The position numbers were made by a program, and so were the translations under genes. From assembly GCA_024305745.1 (NCBI GenBank), contig JAHRBS010000001.1, forward strand, positions 3,100,001 through 3,164,000: a DNA stretch of 64,000 nucleotides, read 5' to 3'. The notes beneath the pieces are model-generated. The model did no database searches. It saw only the letters and a program-made list of their open reading frames with translations, and had not been told where the DNA came from. Positions 37,276 to 49,262 of the stretch are shown here, piece after piece. Every line of letters begins with the position of its first letter. The first letter of the stretch is position 1. Origin of the DNA: Polyporus tsugae. Lineage: Eukaryota > Basidiomycota > Agaricomycetes > Polyporales > Polyporaceae.

Positions 37276-38411
37276 CTACGGGTCCTGTTCATCTATCGGA
37301 ACGATATCGTGCATACGTCGAATGACGACCGTCCTGTCCATTGCTCCTGACGATAATACCTCGCCATCCGGAGAAAAAGCTACATGCTCCACCCGGTCTT
37401 TGTGCTCGGAAAACGTCGCTATGCAAGAGGCATTGCTGGCCCTCCACAACCGCACCGTCCGATCGTCCGATGCCGACGCGATATACTTCCCGCATGGGGA
37501 GAAACGCGCCTTCCGAACCGTATCCGTGTGTCCCTGAAGCTGGAGTAGCTCGACGCCCGTGGAGGCGTCCCAGATATAGATCGTCTTCATGATGGTCGGC
37601 GCCCCGAGCGCGAGCTTCCCATCTGGCGAAAATGAGATATCCTGCCTGGACCCGAGCTTCGCACCTCCCAAAAGAAACAGTACGACGTCGACAACAGTGA
37701 TCCCGGGCGAGGACCGGGCGGGCGCAGCGGCGAGACGCATGCTTCCAGGATCAAAAGCGGTAACGTGGGGGGACAAATAGAACGAGTGCGGCCCGTGAAG
37801 GACCGTCGTCGAGTTTGGGTGGGGTGAAGAGCTCGAAAAGGTCTTGTGCAGCGTGCCCAGCGCGACGTTCAGAATGCAGCACCCAGTGCCGTCACTGGTG
37901 CAGGCGAGCCAGCGTCCGTTTGGGAGAGAATGCGAGACAATCCACGCGCCCCCCGAATTCATGACACGCTCGCTGCCGGAGCGTATGTGCGTCCCAAAGC
38001 CACCCGGTTTTATCCATGGATCCGGTCGCAATCGTATTGCCGTCTGGGGACCACGCGCATGTCGAAATGGCTGTGGCGTGTCCTTCAAGCACGGCGACTT
38101 TGCGTGTACGCCGACTGAGATCCCAAATCGCCACCTTTCCATCTTCACAACCGCAAACGAGATATCGGCTGTCCGGGGAGAAGGCAAGCGACGAGATAGA
38201 CATGTACCTGTGCTATTGTTCCGTTGTCGGTGTTCCAGAGGATGATGGTAGAGTCGCCAGACCCACTCGCCACCCACTTGCTATCTGGTGAAACGACGAG
38301 GGCCTGCACATTGTCATCGTGCCCAACAGAGTTGACTGGATATATAGATGATCAGCTGCGGCCCACAACAGTAACAACATGTCAGAATTCACCTGTCTCC
38401 GACTTCAGCAT
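37276..38411 (-). pseudogene. WD40-repeat protein gene with two frame breaks
   Basis: A 19-base exon (38393-38411, MLKSET) splices to a second exon starting at 38335 that reads VNSVGHDDNVQALVVSPDSKW. WD40 repeats follow with the typical GH...FSPDG...W-D spacing: IILWN, then SSLAFSPDSRYLVCG with AIWDL, AWSPDGNTIATGS, DISFSPDGKLALG with IYIWD, and ARFSPCGKYIASASDDRTVRLWR with HVAFSPDGEVLSSG. Reading requires a one-base shift near 38200-38207 (between IAQVH and SISSLAF) and another near 37918-37925 (between CLAFSP and NGRWLACTS). I found no introns that would repair them. Either the gene is recently dead or these are base-calling errors. WD40 repeats build a propeller for protein binding; the partner cannot be guessed. 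The start overlaps the end of the F-box gene. Confidence 0.7.
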
Positions 38412-39602
38412 CAGCGCGCCGCGTTGAAATAATACGGGCAGGTGTTTTCCGAGTTCGTGTACCCAGAATGAGTTGCTGTTGGACATACAGGGTCTGTAAT
38501 GGTGCATATGACTCTGGGATGTGGGAACCTCAGTAGGGTGTGCTCCAACATCGCGTAGAGGTGGTGGTCTTCGGATCCGGACGCGACGCCAAGGTTGCGC
38601 GATAGGTCCGCAGCGATGCCCGCGGAGGACCCTAATTGCCACTCGAACGTAACTTCCCTCAAGATTGGCCCGGTTGGAAACCCCTCCAAAACCTTGACAG
38701 CGTAGTCAACTCCAAGCCCCGGTGACTGTAGCACCAAGGATTGTAGTCGACCCCAGTGAGACTGATGTGCGTATGAGAGAACGTCTATCGGAGATACTAC
38801 AAAATGCGAGACGTATACATCAGCGGTTAGACGATTTGGCGACGGGCGAGCCTCAACAAACCATACCTGCTACCAGCTTGAGGTTCTCCACCGTGGAAGG
38901 CGCCAAAGCTGGGTCAAAAAGCAGTACGCCTGAACCGTTCGCGTTACTTCCCACACTCGGAGCCGAGTCGACAATCTGCTCGCAATGGATCTACGGTTGA
39001 GTCTGATAATCGCACCGATGGCAAGGTGCAGAGACACGCACAGTCAGCGTCTTCAAGCGCATTTGCTCAGATAGGCGCTGTCTGGCCACATCCGATAGAG
39101 GGCTATCCACCGCTTTGATTCGGACGTACTCGCAGACGAGATGCGTGATCCCTGCGAACGCCAAGAGCACCTGGGCAAATGCCAGGGTCGTTGAGAAGGA
39201 AACATTGCTGAGGCGTAGAGTTTGGATGTGGGTTCCGAGTCGCCTGAAAGATGCGAGACTGGCGTGATGCACATCGAGAATGGGCGTTCCATGTCCCACC
39301 CGCGAGGCGTCACACTCAACGGAAGAAAGACTTCGGAGGATGTATAGGAGGGGCCCGAAGGAGGCCGTTGAAAGGACGATCGAGCGGACGAGGGGCTTCA
39401 GGTCTGGATTGGCCTGCAGGAAGTCGACAAACGCGAAGACACGCTCGCTACTGGTGAGGCAGACCCGGCCAAACCTCACACAGCGGCTGCGAGGAAGGAG
39501 TTGGCGGCATGTAAGGGAGACGGTGCGCAGAGTATCCGGATGGTCACCAGAACTGTCGATGACGTGCTCGATGACTTCCCAAGGTAATCTGGGTGGATTC
39601 AT
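38411..39602 (-). CDS. F-box protein, possibly frameshifted near its end
   Basis: Exon 1 (39042-39602) starts MNPPRLPWEVIEHVIDSS, a typical Agaricomycete F-box with LRTVSLTCRQLLPRSR; it is followed by the family's ERVFAFVDFLQANPDLKPLVRSI region. Exon 2 (about 38862-38975) reads LLFDPALAPSTVENLKLV and exon 3 begins at 38761 with SHWGRLQSLVLQSPGLG. Exon 2's frame requires a weak GTTTGT donor. F-box proteins bring substrates to SCF ubiquitin ligases through Skp1; here the leucine-rich substrate part is poorly defined. In the running frame the protein ends at a TGA (38411-38413), but a neighbouring frame continues HELGKHLPVLFQRGALML, which looks like the usual end of such proteins, so a one-base lesion near 38455-38490 is likely. 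That TGA shares its A with the ATG of the WD40 gene. Confidence 0.7.
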
Positions 39603-40057
39603 GGTGGAGGTCAAGAGGCAGTGAGCAACGGAGGGAAATGAGAGCAACGTGAGAGGTAGCCGCAGATGACAACGGCGCACTGCGGTCTTTCACAGTACCG
39701 GTATCCGGCGGTATGTACTAGAGGTTAGGGGAGACGGGAGGCTCCCGCAGTTTGATTGAACTCAAATACACCCTCGGATCCCACCACCAAACTGATGTGC
39801 CTTGAGTCGATGGTTGGACGTTCGCCATGCATAGGAACATCGTCAATATTCGCTTGCACGCCCACATGGTATAGCCGGCAAACAACAAAACATACAGAAT
39901 ACAATAGATGCACTGTCTGGCTGACTTGCAAAGACGGGAACGACCAAGAGTGGAGTGGGCTTGTCATCTGGCTGTTTGGGATTTCTTCCAGGATATGCGA
40001 TTGCCTTGGCTGTCGATTCAGGACGAGCATGGAACTCTTTCTATCGGAGGACGCAAC
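39603..40057. other. Gene-free stretch
   Basis: Upstream region of the F-box gene. No recognisable coding sequence on either strand. Confidence 0.4.
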
Positions 40058-40500
40058 CTAACAACAAGGCGATACATTCAAGGGTGAGAGGCTCCTATAG
40101 CATCCATACTTGCTCCGCTCGAAGGAGGATGATCGTTTGAGAATGTCCTCCGCGGCTTTCACATCCTATACCAACGTAAAGCAGGTTGTTAGAACGCATC
40201 AACGACCATTGACGGGTTCACCTTTGAGAGCGCATGGCTACTCGCCTCGTCAACGCAACAGGCCCTAGCCCTAGCGACATCAGGCAACTGTTCTGGACTC
40301 AGGATATGAGAAGAGAAAGGGCACTTGCTGGAGACCTGGTTCGGTGGGCCTGAAAGCGCATTCTTCTCTATGCAAGAGGTAGGCAGCGATGGAATGGATT
40401 GGTAAGTTGGAGGAGTCGTACTGCCGGTATCATTCTGGAGGTTGGCGGCGAGCTGAACATGGAACGATGTACACCCAGACGGTGGGCTAGTAACTTGGCC
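40058..40500 (-). CDS. Probable 3' exons of an unidentified gene
   Basis: A frame open from about 40500 down to 40222 reads SPPSGCTSFHVQLAANLQ and later ILSPEQLPDVARARACCVDE, ending HALSK at a good GTGAAC donor. The 56-base intron (40166-40221) has a CTAAC branch site and a TATAG acceptor. The next exon (40058-40165) continues in frame with DVKAAEDILKRSSSFERSKYGC to a TAG. The upstream part and start codon could not be found; an upstream TGA closes the frame and neighbouring frames show only short plausible pieces such as GEFLVTLLRCIEAKLLAHRLG. It may be a gene with further introns or a decayed copy. No domain recognised. Confidence 0.3.
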
Positions 40501-41310
40501 TCAATACAGCGCAAAAGTGTGACCAAAAACTCGCCTTGGGGTTCATAAGGTGGGAGATGAAGGGCGGTGTCACCGCCGGCTTGTGCACTGGGCAGGATGC
40601 CACTAGGCTGCCGGAAGGAACGTCGAGTCAAAACTTGGAGGGACCCGATGCGCCATGTCCCCGCTAGAGAGTTTCCACACAATACGCCATCCATTCTTGT
40701 AGGGATACGTACGGAAGCTACCCACAGGGCTTCGCCGCTTTGTCCTGCTGTCGGCTAATACAAATGGTTTGTGGTATGCATGGTATTCGCGAGTATAGCA
40801 TCGAGTCACCACGTACGAAACGTCAAACACGACGTACTGAAGGCGGAAGAGTTCAAGAGAACGAGAAGGCTTGACTCGAGACTGCGATGCAAGTCCGCCG
40901 CAATTCTTGGCGGATCCGATGTTTTGGTATCTGACCAATACTTCGAAGTTCGCGAAAAACGAGCTTAATTAAGCAGTGCAAACGAGTCGAACCAGTGCAG
41001 GAGTTGCTTGTATAGGCCGTTCGTGTTGGAGAAGCCTGAGTACTGAGTCATGAATGAGCAAAAGAGACAGTGAGCAAGGGCGAGGCGGGTGGAACGACAA
41101 AGGCAAGTGGCGAGAGCGTGCGACGCGCATGGAGGCCACGTGGATATCGGGTTGGGTGGGGCAGGAGACGCCTGGCGATTTAGCCCCCTCAGTCAGCTTC
41201 CACCGCAGCCCCATACCGTAAAGTCTTCCTACGGCCCTCTATACGACTCGCATTCATCGTTCTCTCGACAGATCTACTCTCAGCGTACTATCAAACCTTT
41301 CCTCCTCTAC
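40501..41310. other. Stretch without a supportable gene
   Basis: May contain more 5' sequence of the doubtful reverse gene and, near its right end, the promoter of the forward gene at 41311. Nothing else recognised. Confidence 0.35.
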
Positions 41311-42424
41311 ATGCGATTTGGCGCACTTCCTGCGCTTGCCGTCCTCGGCGCAAGCCTGTGTAAGTCCTCCGATCCTCTGTCAAGCCTTCTCTCCCTCACT
41401 TTGCACACCGCACAATCAACTCTGACGTCTAATCCATCTACGTCATCCTCCTCGTATGCTTCGTATATACAGCCGTTTCCGCCAGTCCTCTCAGGGTCAT
41501 CGTGACCGAGGTCTCGTCGGTGCGATACGGACATGCCGCCGCGGAGGGGAACAACCAACTTGCCCACATCTCCCACCCTCCCCTAGACACCCTCTTTGCA
41601 GCCTCTACGTTTGCCCAACCTATCCTCCCTGCCGATACCGAGGGCGACAAACCGCACCACGCCCACGGCACCGGACGCCGCCTCTGCCAGTCCATGCGTG
41701 CCAAGGCCTTTGACGCCTCCAACGCCCTCCGCCAGTGGTTCGGCTTCGAGTCCGTCCGCTTCGAGCCCATCCGCATCGACGTGAGTGCACACGGCCGCCC
41801 CCACTTCATCGAGGTCGGGAACACCCATGGGATGGAGACGAAGGACGGCAAGAAGGATTACGACCTCCCGATCCTTCCCTTCGTCGGTACCCCTGTCAAG
41901 CCTGCGTTCTCCGAGGGCGAAGGCGACTGGGTCGTCCACCACAGCCCAGGCCGTCGTCCCATGTGGATCAACCGCCACGGCCACGGCCGCCACCACCTCC
42001 GTGGCTCCTTCCTCCGCCGTGTACACCACGCCTTGATCACCCTTGGCCCTTGGGAGGGCCGTGCCGTCGCCTTTGTCCTTGGTACGTCCATCTGTTCTCT
42101 CATCTGTTCTCCATCTTTCGTCTTTTGTCGCCATCACCGTCTCCACCGGTATTTCGCCTTGATTCAGGAGCCTGTGCTTGTGCTAACGGATGTTTGACAC
42201 TATTGACAGGCTGCGGTATCGGCGTCCTGCTGCGCATGGTCTGGGTGATGGTCCTCGTCACCGCCCGCGCCTTCCGTGGTTCCCGCGAGGAGGAGACCGA
42301 GTACGACGTCGTCTTCGATGAGGCCGAGATGCTCGTCCCGCCGCCGCAATACACCATCATCGAAGGCTCCGAGGCCGTGCCCGTTCCCGTGGACGAGAAG
42401 GCGGACAAGGGCGCCTCCGCCTAA
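41311..42424 (+). CDS. Predicted secreted protein with C-terminal membrane anchor, unknown function
   Basis: Exons 41311-41359, 41473-42081 and 42210-42424 join in frame to 290 residues. The N-terminus MRFGALPALAVLGASLSVSAS is a good signal peptide. The lumenal part is His/Arg-rich in two places (HHAHGTGRRLCQSMRAKAF and NRHGHGRHHLRGSFLRRVHHAL). A hydrophobic segment, FVLGCGIGVLLRMVWVMVLV (about 218-238), is a single membrane span followed by an acidic cytoplasmic tail with a PPPQY motif, an arrangement that can recruit WW-domain ubiquitin ligases. No enzyme motif is visible. A degenerate copy of exon 2 lies at 11612-11893, so the family has moved or duplicated in this genome. It is probably a basidiomycete-specific surface or secretory-pathway protein; this is inference. 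Confidence 0.75.
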
Positions 42425-43457
42425 GTAGAACAACCCCACGGCTGCAACACAGCGGAATGGAACGTCTATCTGCCCCAATGGTGGACGTTCTAGATGCCAG
42501 GCAGGTCGTCAGCTTTTGGTTCTTTGCTCCCGTTGCACCTCTTCGAACAGTTTCTCTTGATAACTCGTTCAGCCTCCATACGCCTCCTACTCTCCGTTCT
42601 TGTCTCATTCCACCCCCTGTCTCATCCACCCCGCTCTCGTAGTTGCTCGATTCCCCTTCGCGTCACGCGAATTGTACCTCCTCCTACACTATATATGCAC
42701 AGTGTACCGGCTTGCCGGTCTCGTCTCCCGCCGTTCTTTACCCCTCCCGCATCCCTCCGCAGTTTGCGCTCGCAGTTACGACTCATGACCATCTTCCTGC
42801 TCCAGGCTCCAGTCAGCCCTCGTGCGCGTCCGTGGTCCGCGTCAGTCCCCTCGCCCGCATCGTATCGTTGGCATGCCACACTTGTCACGATCGTTGGGGA
42901 TCCGAGTTCGCACACACGACGCGACGCGAACCGTACGTAGTGAGGCGATCCTAACTCCCGCACCTGGAGCAGCAGCCCCCGGTCTAATGTGTGTTTGTTT
43001 GATGAAAGTTTCTTGTCGTGTACGTAGGACCTACCCCAGTACTCTAGCCGTCGTCAAGTTCAACCCAAAGGTGTGTGGTACTGGAGGCGATGTTTTCCTG
43101 GGGTGTGCCGTGTTGTCGTCGTTGCGTCTTGGCGTAGCTCGCGGTAGGTCCAACTATATGCGCGCATGCATGTGGCGGCTCCATGTTCATGTTCAGTGTT
43201 AGCCCGGTCGACGCACTTGGGAAATGATTAATGATATTCGACCATCTTCAGTGAAGTCTTCAGGGAGCAGGAGCCGGCGCCGGTGTACGAAGGCGGGCGT
43301 CGGGTTTGTTGGGAGGTTCCCACTCCCGAGTAGGGCAGCTCTAGAGGCTTCTTTTGCGGAGCCACGGCGGTTGACGTCACCTACAACTACATACCACCCT
43401 ACACTCTAGCCCGCCCTCGCCCTTACTCTTACCCTCGCCCACTGCCATCTTTTCGCA
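42425..43457. other. Gene-free stretch
   Basis: 3' trailer of the preceding gene, then the upstream region of the kinase-like relic. A 148-codon forward frame starting at 42494 is pyrimidine-driven Ser/Pro/Leu-rich sequence and not convincing. Confidence 0.4.
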
Positions 43458-46010
43458 ATGCTTGACCCCCTTCCACCTACGCTCGTTCCCTTCATGATGA
43501 ATTTCCGTCCGTTTTACGACACGGTTGAGCTGGAAGTTTCCGATACCGACTCGATCACTGTCGATGACATCCTATGCGCCGAGTCACGGACGCGGCCTAG
43601 TTATCCCGATCCCTCTGAACTGAGGCTCCGTTGGATAACCGACAAGGTGGGTATCTAGGACCCGATTCATGAAGCCAGTAGGAGCCAAAGCTAACCACAC
43701 GATCTCATCTCTCAGAGTGCAGCATTCTCCTCCCCACACGACCTGCAGGAGCCGACGTTATTAGATTGCAGGAGAGACTTGAAAGCCATGCATTGGTATT
43801 TTAAATTTGACAAGGGCCACTGCCTGGCCTCCGAACCCATAGATACCGACGATACCTTGCGGGACAAGTTGCGGGGCAGCGCGGCCGGACTCGACGACGC
43901 TCGGGTGGTCCAATTGTATGTCGTGGCTCCACCAGAGATATTTACTAGTATGAAACACAACGAGGTCGAAACAGGCGAGTCACCTCATCTCTTTCACGAG
44001 ATTGCCATGCGCGGCCATTCACGAGTGTTCTTTGGGTGTTTGCTTAGTACGCCGAAGATACCTCTCTTATCATAGTACTACTTACTCAGCATTCCGAGTC
44101 GCCGTCCAGTGCAGGAGAGACTCGGATTCAACATGAGGATGATTCTATACTTGTACGAGCCTTCCATGTTCCTACTATCGCCACTGCGGCAGTGGCCGCT
44201 GCCCTCATACTTACTTGTTTTCGACTCGGACAGACCCGGATGGCCGCTATTTACGAGCCCGCGTTCGCATACGCGGAGAACGCCCTCGGGAACCGGAGCC
44301 TACAGGATGTCAAGGAGCTCGATGGTGGGAGGCCCGAGGACGCCCGCGGGAACGCGCGTAGTCTCTCGGAGGTGCCAGTCAATGACGGCAAAGACGAGGC
44401 CGGCTCAGAGGACGTACGCCTCTTCGTTACGCAATTACGCGATGCCTTGGGCAACTTGAACTTGAACGAGGGGCGTCGCGAGAAGAGAACACGCGTCAAG
44501 GCCCCCGGTAAGCTGCTCCAGCAGCTCTTCGACGATCCAACCCTCAAGGTCAAAATCAAGTCCTTTGAAAACGTTGACGGAGACTCATGGACCAAGTTGA
44601 AGATTGAAGGGAGGTGCCCCACTACCTATGGAGTCCCCGCCCTCTATATCGCTGGGGAGGACAAGCTGATGTCTCCTGGTGATACCGAGGGAACATCTGA
44701 TGTGCAGGGGGGCGTGCTCGCATACAGGGACGCGGTCGTGGAGAGCGAGGTAGGTCAGAACAACTGTTTGCATTTCCGCCTTCATCTGACACTGACTCTT
44801 GCGGCATCGTATAATATAATCAGTACGCCCCCGTCTATGGCGCCACTTGCTGTCCCTGCCTGATCATCAGTATAGCGGTTACTCCCGTCCAATTGTACGC
44901 GGCGTATTTCGTCGACAGGATCTAATATCGCTCCCATATCTGCAAGTTCACGCTGGACGGCACCCTCAGCCCGCCGGAGCGTGGCGCCGACTGCGACGAG
45001 TACGCCGCCAAGTTTCAGGTCATCCGAACTGGTACCCGCCTTTTCCGCACACCCCATTCCCATCTCCTTCCCAAGCCTTTGGTCATCACCCCCACTGGCA
45101 TCCCCCTGCCAGCGCCCCTCCGGCTCTGTTTTCTTGATCGCGTCACCCTCGGCGCGTATGTACAGCGACGTCTTCACTGGCGCGCTTATCGAAGTCATCG
45201 CGCGCGACGACGGAACCGGCGAGACCAAGACCGAGTCGCCCGTCCACGTCAAGTTCGTGGCGGAATACGGCGTGGACGCGCACCGTCTCCTCGCAGAGCA
45301 CCGCGACGCCGTGACGGGCGAGCCCAAGCCCCAAGCCCCCAAGTTGTACTTACTGGGCAGGCGAGATCGTGTCCGGCCTCATGATGGTCGTCATGCAGAC
45401 CCTGCCACGCCATTCAACTCACATTCTCTCCTGGTACGAACCAAAGTACTACTCGTGCCCGGCGTCCGAGTCGGAGGGGGGGGGGGTCCTACCAAGTACT
45501 ACGCTGGCAGGCGCGAGGGCAAGACACCCGTCTCGCCGGAGGAGCTCGAGGACGTCCGGACCGCCGTCGCGCTGCTGCACAACCATGACTTCGTGCATGG
45601 GGACATTAACGCCCCGGGAACGTGATGCTGCAGCGACCCCCCCGCATCGCACATTGACACCGACAGCCTGAGTGGCGGGTTGAAACTTGAAGGCCATTGG
45701 CAATATTGATATTGATGGCGCGGCGGCGGCGTCGCGGCGTCGCGCGCGTACCTCATCGACTTCGACTGGGCTGGCAAGGAAGGGGAAGCGCGGTATCCGG
45801 AGACCCTCCACCCGGATGGCAAATGGCCGCGCCCCGCATCGCATCTGAACTGAGGGGTCAACCGATTAGGAAAATTCACGACTTGTTCATGCTGGAGAAT
45901 CGGCTTTTGGGGCCAAACCGCTTGAAGCGTAAGCGGGACGACGCCCTTGACAAGGAGACCTGGGACGACGAGCGACAAGGTCACTCAGAGGTCGAGTGCC
46001 TTGAGTGAAT
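43458..46010 (+). pseudogene. Crinkler-like/kinase-domain protein relic
   Basis: Exon 1 (43458-43646) and exon 2 (from 43716) encode a ubiquitin-like leader ending RVVQLYVVAPP, like the N-terminus of Crinkler-type proteins. Later exons give ILVRAFHVPTIATAAV, a central segment with YGATCCPCLIISIAV that is typical of basidiomycete kinase-linked Crinklers, and at the end FVHGDIN and YLIDFDWAGKEGEARYPETLH, the catalytic and metal-binding loops of the kinase-like fold. The gene is broken in several ways: an in-frame TAA at 44923-44925, a frame change near 45358 (between KLYLLG and EIVSGLMMVV), another around a run of eleven G at 45476-45486, and another near 45615 just after HGDIN. It is an inactivated copy. 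Such proteins are thought to act in inter-strain or host interactions, but evidence in fungi is thin. Confidence 0.65.
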
Positions 46011-46608
46011 GTTCGAGATTCCTAGGCCTCCCCTGATCGCGGGACGCGGGCCAGACAATATAAGTTAGTTGTGTGAACCACTCACAAAAGCCAGAATCGC
46101 GTGGGATCCGGTCATTTCTTCGTCTCGACTCTCGAGCAGTTCAACAATATATGTAGCTAGACTTTTGCAGTACATACCATCTCCGAAAATATCTTGATCC
46201 ATGTCGGAGGAAAGCGGGTTGCGATAGCATTTCGTTTCATTCCATGACCCAGCAGAACCGCCGGATAATTAATACATTGGACGTGACATGGTGCGGGATA
46301 GCAGCGAGCTGACGGAGGCGTAGACCCGGGTAATATTGCATTACATTGTTCGTCGTGGCGCGAGACGGAGGAATAGGGTGGGGGTGGGAGGTTGTGATAC
46401 AGTGCGAGTGCGAGGAGGAGGGAGGAAACTATAACGAGACGTGCGATGATGATATACAGATCTGGGGGTGACGACGAGACAGACAGGAGGGCAGGACGTG
46501 GAAGGGATAGCGAGCGTAGCACGGAAGTCAGGCGAGCAGGAACAAAATCTCTTGGGAGTGCGACGAGAAGGATCGATCGGGGAAGAGCGATGCGAGAGCA
46601 GTGGAGGT
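46011..46608. other. Gene-free stretch
   Basis: Contains the 3' trailer of the ubiquitin ligase gene on the reverse strand. No other feature recognised. Confidence 0.4.
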
Positions 46609-48651
46609 TTAGTCGAAGCCTTCTACGGTAACGTTCCACGACCACCGCCCGTCTAGATAGCCCTTAGCAGTGTCCTCTAGCAGGATCTCGTTCCGTTTCT
46701 GCACGTAGACCTGCAGACGAGACGTTGAATACCATATGGGATACACATGCAGCAGGATGGAGCTCACCGTCTTATCAGTGACCTTCTGCCGAAGGGTCAT
46801 GATCGCCTCCGGGTCGATCGGAGCTTCGATGAGCTCGGACAGCTCCTCCACTGCCCTCTCCAGATCACTATCGAGAAAGTCAGATATCCGTGCCTACCCC
46901 ACCGCAAGATATTCGGATACGCACCGCTGGTTATCCTCAAAGAGCTCCTTCTCGTTGCCCAACGCCAGGTAGTACGCCATCGCGTACGTCCACTTGAGGG
47001 TCATGCGGCACTTGAAGACGACGTCGACCGCCTTCTTCATGAACTGGACCTGAATCCAGGTCAGCTCCGAGGTGATCTGCATCTCCTCCATCTTCTTCTC
47101 CGTCTTGGTGTACAGCTCCATCGAGAGCTTCGCGGATTGCTCATGGTTCGCCCAGCGATTGTAGTACTGCACCCAGTCAATCCCTCGGCCAAACGGAGGA
47201 ATATCGCGGATTTACTTACGTGCAGGTAGCGTTCAAGGGAAGCTCGGCTGCGCGTCTGGGCATCACGCGCATCCACACTCGCCTTCTCGTCGTACCGGTT
47301 GCAGGAGTACCACGATGTGCCGTGCTCGGACCAAGGACCTACGCGGACGGGATCGATATATCACCCCGGCTCTCACTGCACTAGACGGTCGTGACTCACC
47401 CATGCAGACCCAGCAGAACTCGTACTTGCACTTCTTGCACGTCATATGGTTGCACCCGCCGTTCTTCTCGATCGTGCTCTGGCACTTGCTGCACTCCTTC
47501 GTGTTGCTCTTGATCCAGTTCGCCGTCTCGCTGTCGTCCCTGCACTTCTGCAGCCAGTTCTTCGCCACGGCGCATATGATCGGCCGGTGGTCCACGTCGA
47601 TCGGGCACCCGAAGCAGAACACGTGTGCCGTCTCGGCGCACGACACGATCGGGACCATCGACGTCAGCGAGGACTTGGTCGCTGCCGACGTGCACGACAC
47701 GGTGTTCGTACAAGACGGATACGGACAGAACTTGAGGTGGGGGATACACGACACGAACTGCCGCACGAGCAGCTCCTGGTAGCGCTCCCACGTCTCCGTA
47801 TCGTCCGCAAGAGCCCTCTTGACAAAAGGATCGAGTGCCCCGATGTTGCAGTCCTCGGCCATGCAGGTGATGTTGGACTCGGCTTCGGTGCGCACCTTGC
47901 TCGTGATGTACTCCTTCCAGCACGACGTGCAAAACTTGTGCTCGCAAATGAGCGAGAACGTCTCCGTCTGGCTATCGTCGAAGCAAATCGGGCAGACGAA
48001 CGGCTGCGACGCCTCGACCAAGGACCCTCCGCGCTTGGAGGACTTCGACGTCTTCGTAGTCTCCGCGGCGGAGCGCCGGGCCGTGCGTGTGGGTCCGGTA
48101 GACGATTGGCGACTAGAAGACGCCTTTGGAGGCGGCGGGGTCGGCTCTCGAGGAGGGCACTCCACACCGGCGGCGACGGCGATCTGGGAGGCGTTGTCCA
48201 TGTACTTGTCGGTGAGCTTCTCTTTGTTCCAGCTCATGTATCGCAGGAGCTCCGCCGCTACGGCGTGCTACGCGCCAACAAAGCGCAGTTAGTCGGGTAT
48301 GCGGGGTGTATGCGCAGAGATGCACGCACCTCAACACCAAAGATATTGCTGATATGGTCGACCTCCGTCGTCATGATCTTCTCTACGTCCAGCTGACTGA
48401 AGGAAGTGTAGTCCACTTCGTACACCTTCCGCTCACTGCTGTTGCCGACCTTGAAGTCGTCGCCGAAGCCGTCCACCTCAATCTCAGAAGCCGAACCTGC
48501 GCATAAACCATGTGTGTAAATAACTCGGGCGCATTTAATAAGGTCGTGTGGGCCATATATGCGTACCATCGTCGTAGTCGTCGACGTCCATCTCGTCGTC
48601 GTCTTCCTCCTCCTCGTACGAGTAGTTCTCGTCGTCAGACACGGAAGACAT
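46609..48651 (-). CDS. Ariadne-type RBR E3 ubiquitin ligase
   Basis: Exons 48567-48651, 48330-48496, 47400-48267, 47220-47338, 46925-47166, 46768-46867 and 46609-46710 join in frame to 560 residues. The order is that of Ariadne: acidic N-terminus ([17 protein letters not shown]), a UBA-like stretch around [16 protein letters not shown], then RING1 ([19 protein letters not shown]), an in-between-RING domain, RING2 ([19 protein letters not shown]) and the helical Ariadne domain that holds the enzyme inactive. In the family the Cys of GGCNHM takes ubiquitin from the E2 and passes it to substrate; it is present here. Ariadne ligases work with neddylated cullin-RING ligases, in which they add the first ubiquitin. 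RING2 is complete and ends CWVCMGPW. The sixth exon was placed using an acceptor that restores the known NQ-x-DLE-x-A segment; an upstream TAG would break the frame. Confidence 0.92.
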
Positions 48652-49262
48652 GATAGGCAGGGGCGGCGGGGAGCGAGACGGAGGGAAGTGGTGGTAGGCG
48701 GCAGAGTCAAGTAGCACGGATCCGGTGAGGCCTGGCGCAGGCGGTGTGTATGCCCGACGAAGCTTGGCGGAGTCGAAATCGCCTGACTCAGCACCAGAAC
48801 ATGCGCAAGCGGAGCGTCAACCTGCCCACATCCACATCTGCGCCAGAACCACAGCCGGCGCCGATCGGATAAGATATGTATGTAAAGCAGCGCGGTGCAA
48901 GGCAAGTGCAAGGAAGCATTGGCAACGGTGCCTTGACGGTGCCAGCCGTCCACGCGTGCACAGCCTGCCACATCCCACAGTACTTATCATTGAAAGCGCG
49001 AACAAGGAGAACAAGCTACCCCGAGTGCAGAAATGTCCTAAGGGAAGGAAAGATCGATGTGCAAAAAGTACAATACGTTGTTCAAGTTCTACGTACAACA
49101 CATTATTTTCTTCTAATAGATACTGGCCGTCTGTCAATGCCGTGTGCACAAGTGCATCACGATCAGTCCCCAGTGCATACGTATCGTGTCGTAAAAGCGA
49201 GCGAGAAGCGGTGAAGGGGTACTGAGGGGAAGGGGGTAAGGAGGAGAATTAACGATGGCAAT
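48652..49262. other. Gene-free stretch upstream of the ligase gene
   Basis: Holds the promoter of the Ariadne gene and the trailer of the Hsp110 gene, both on the reverse strand. No other feature. Confidence 0.45.

Noticed and set aside
42494..42940. 148-codon forward frame after the membrane-protein gene
   Set aside because: Pyrimidine-rich trailer sequence; no signal peptide or domain beyond chance.
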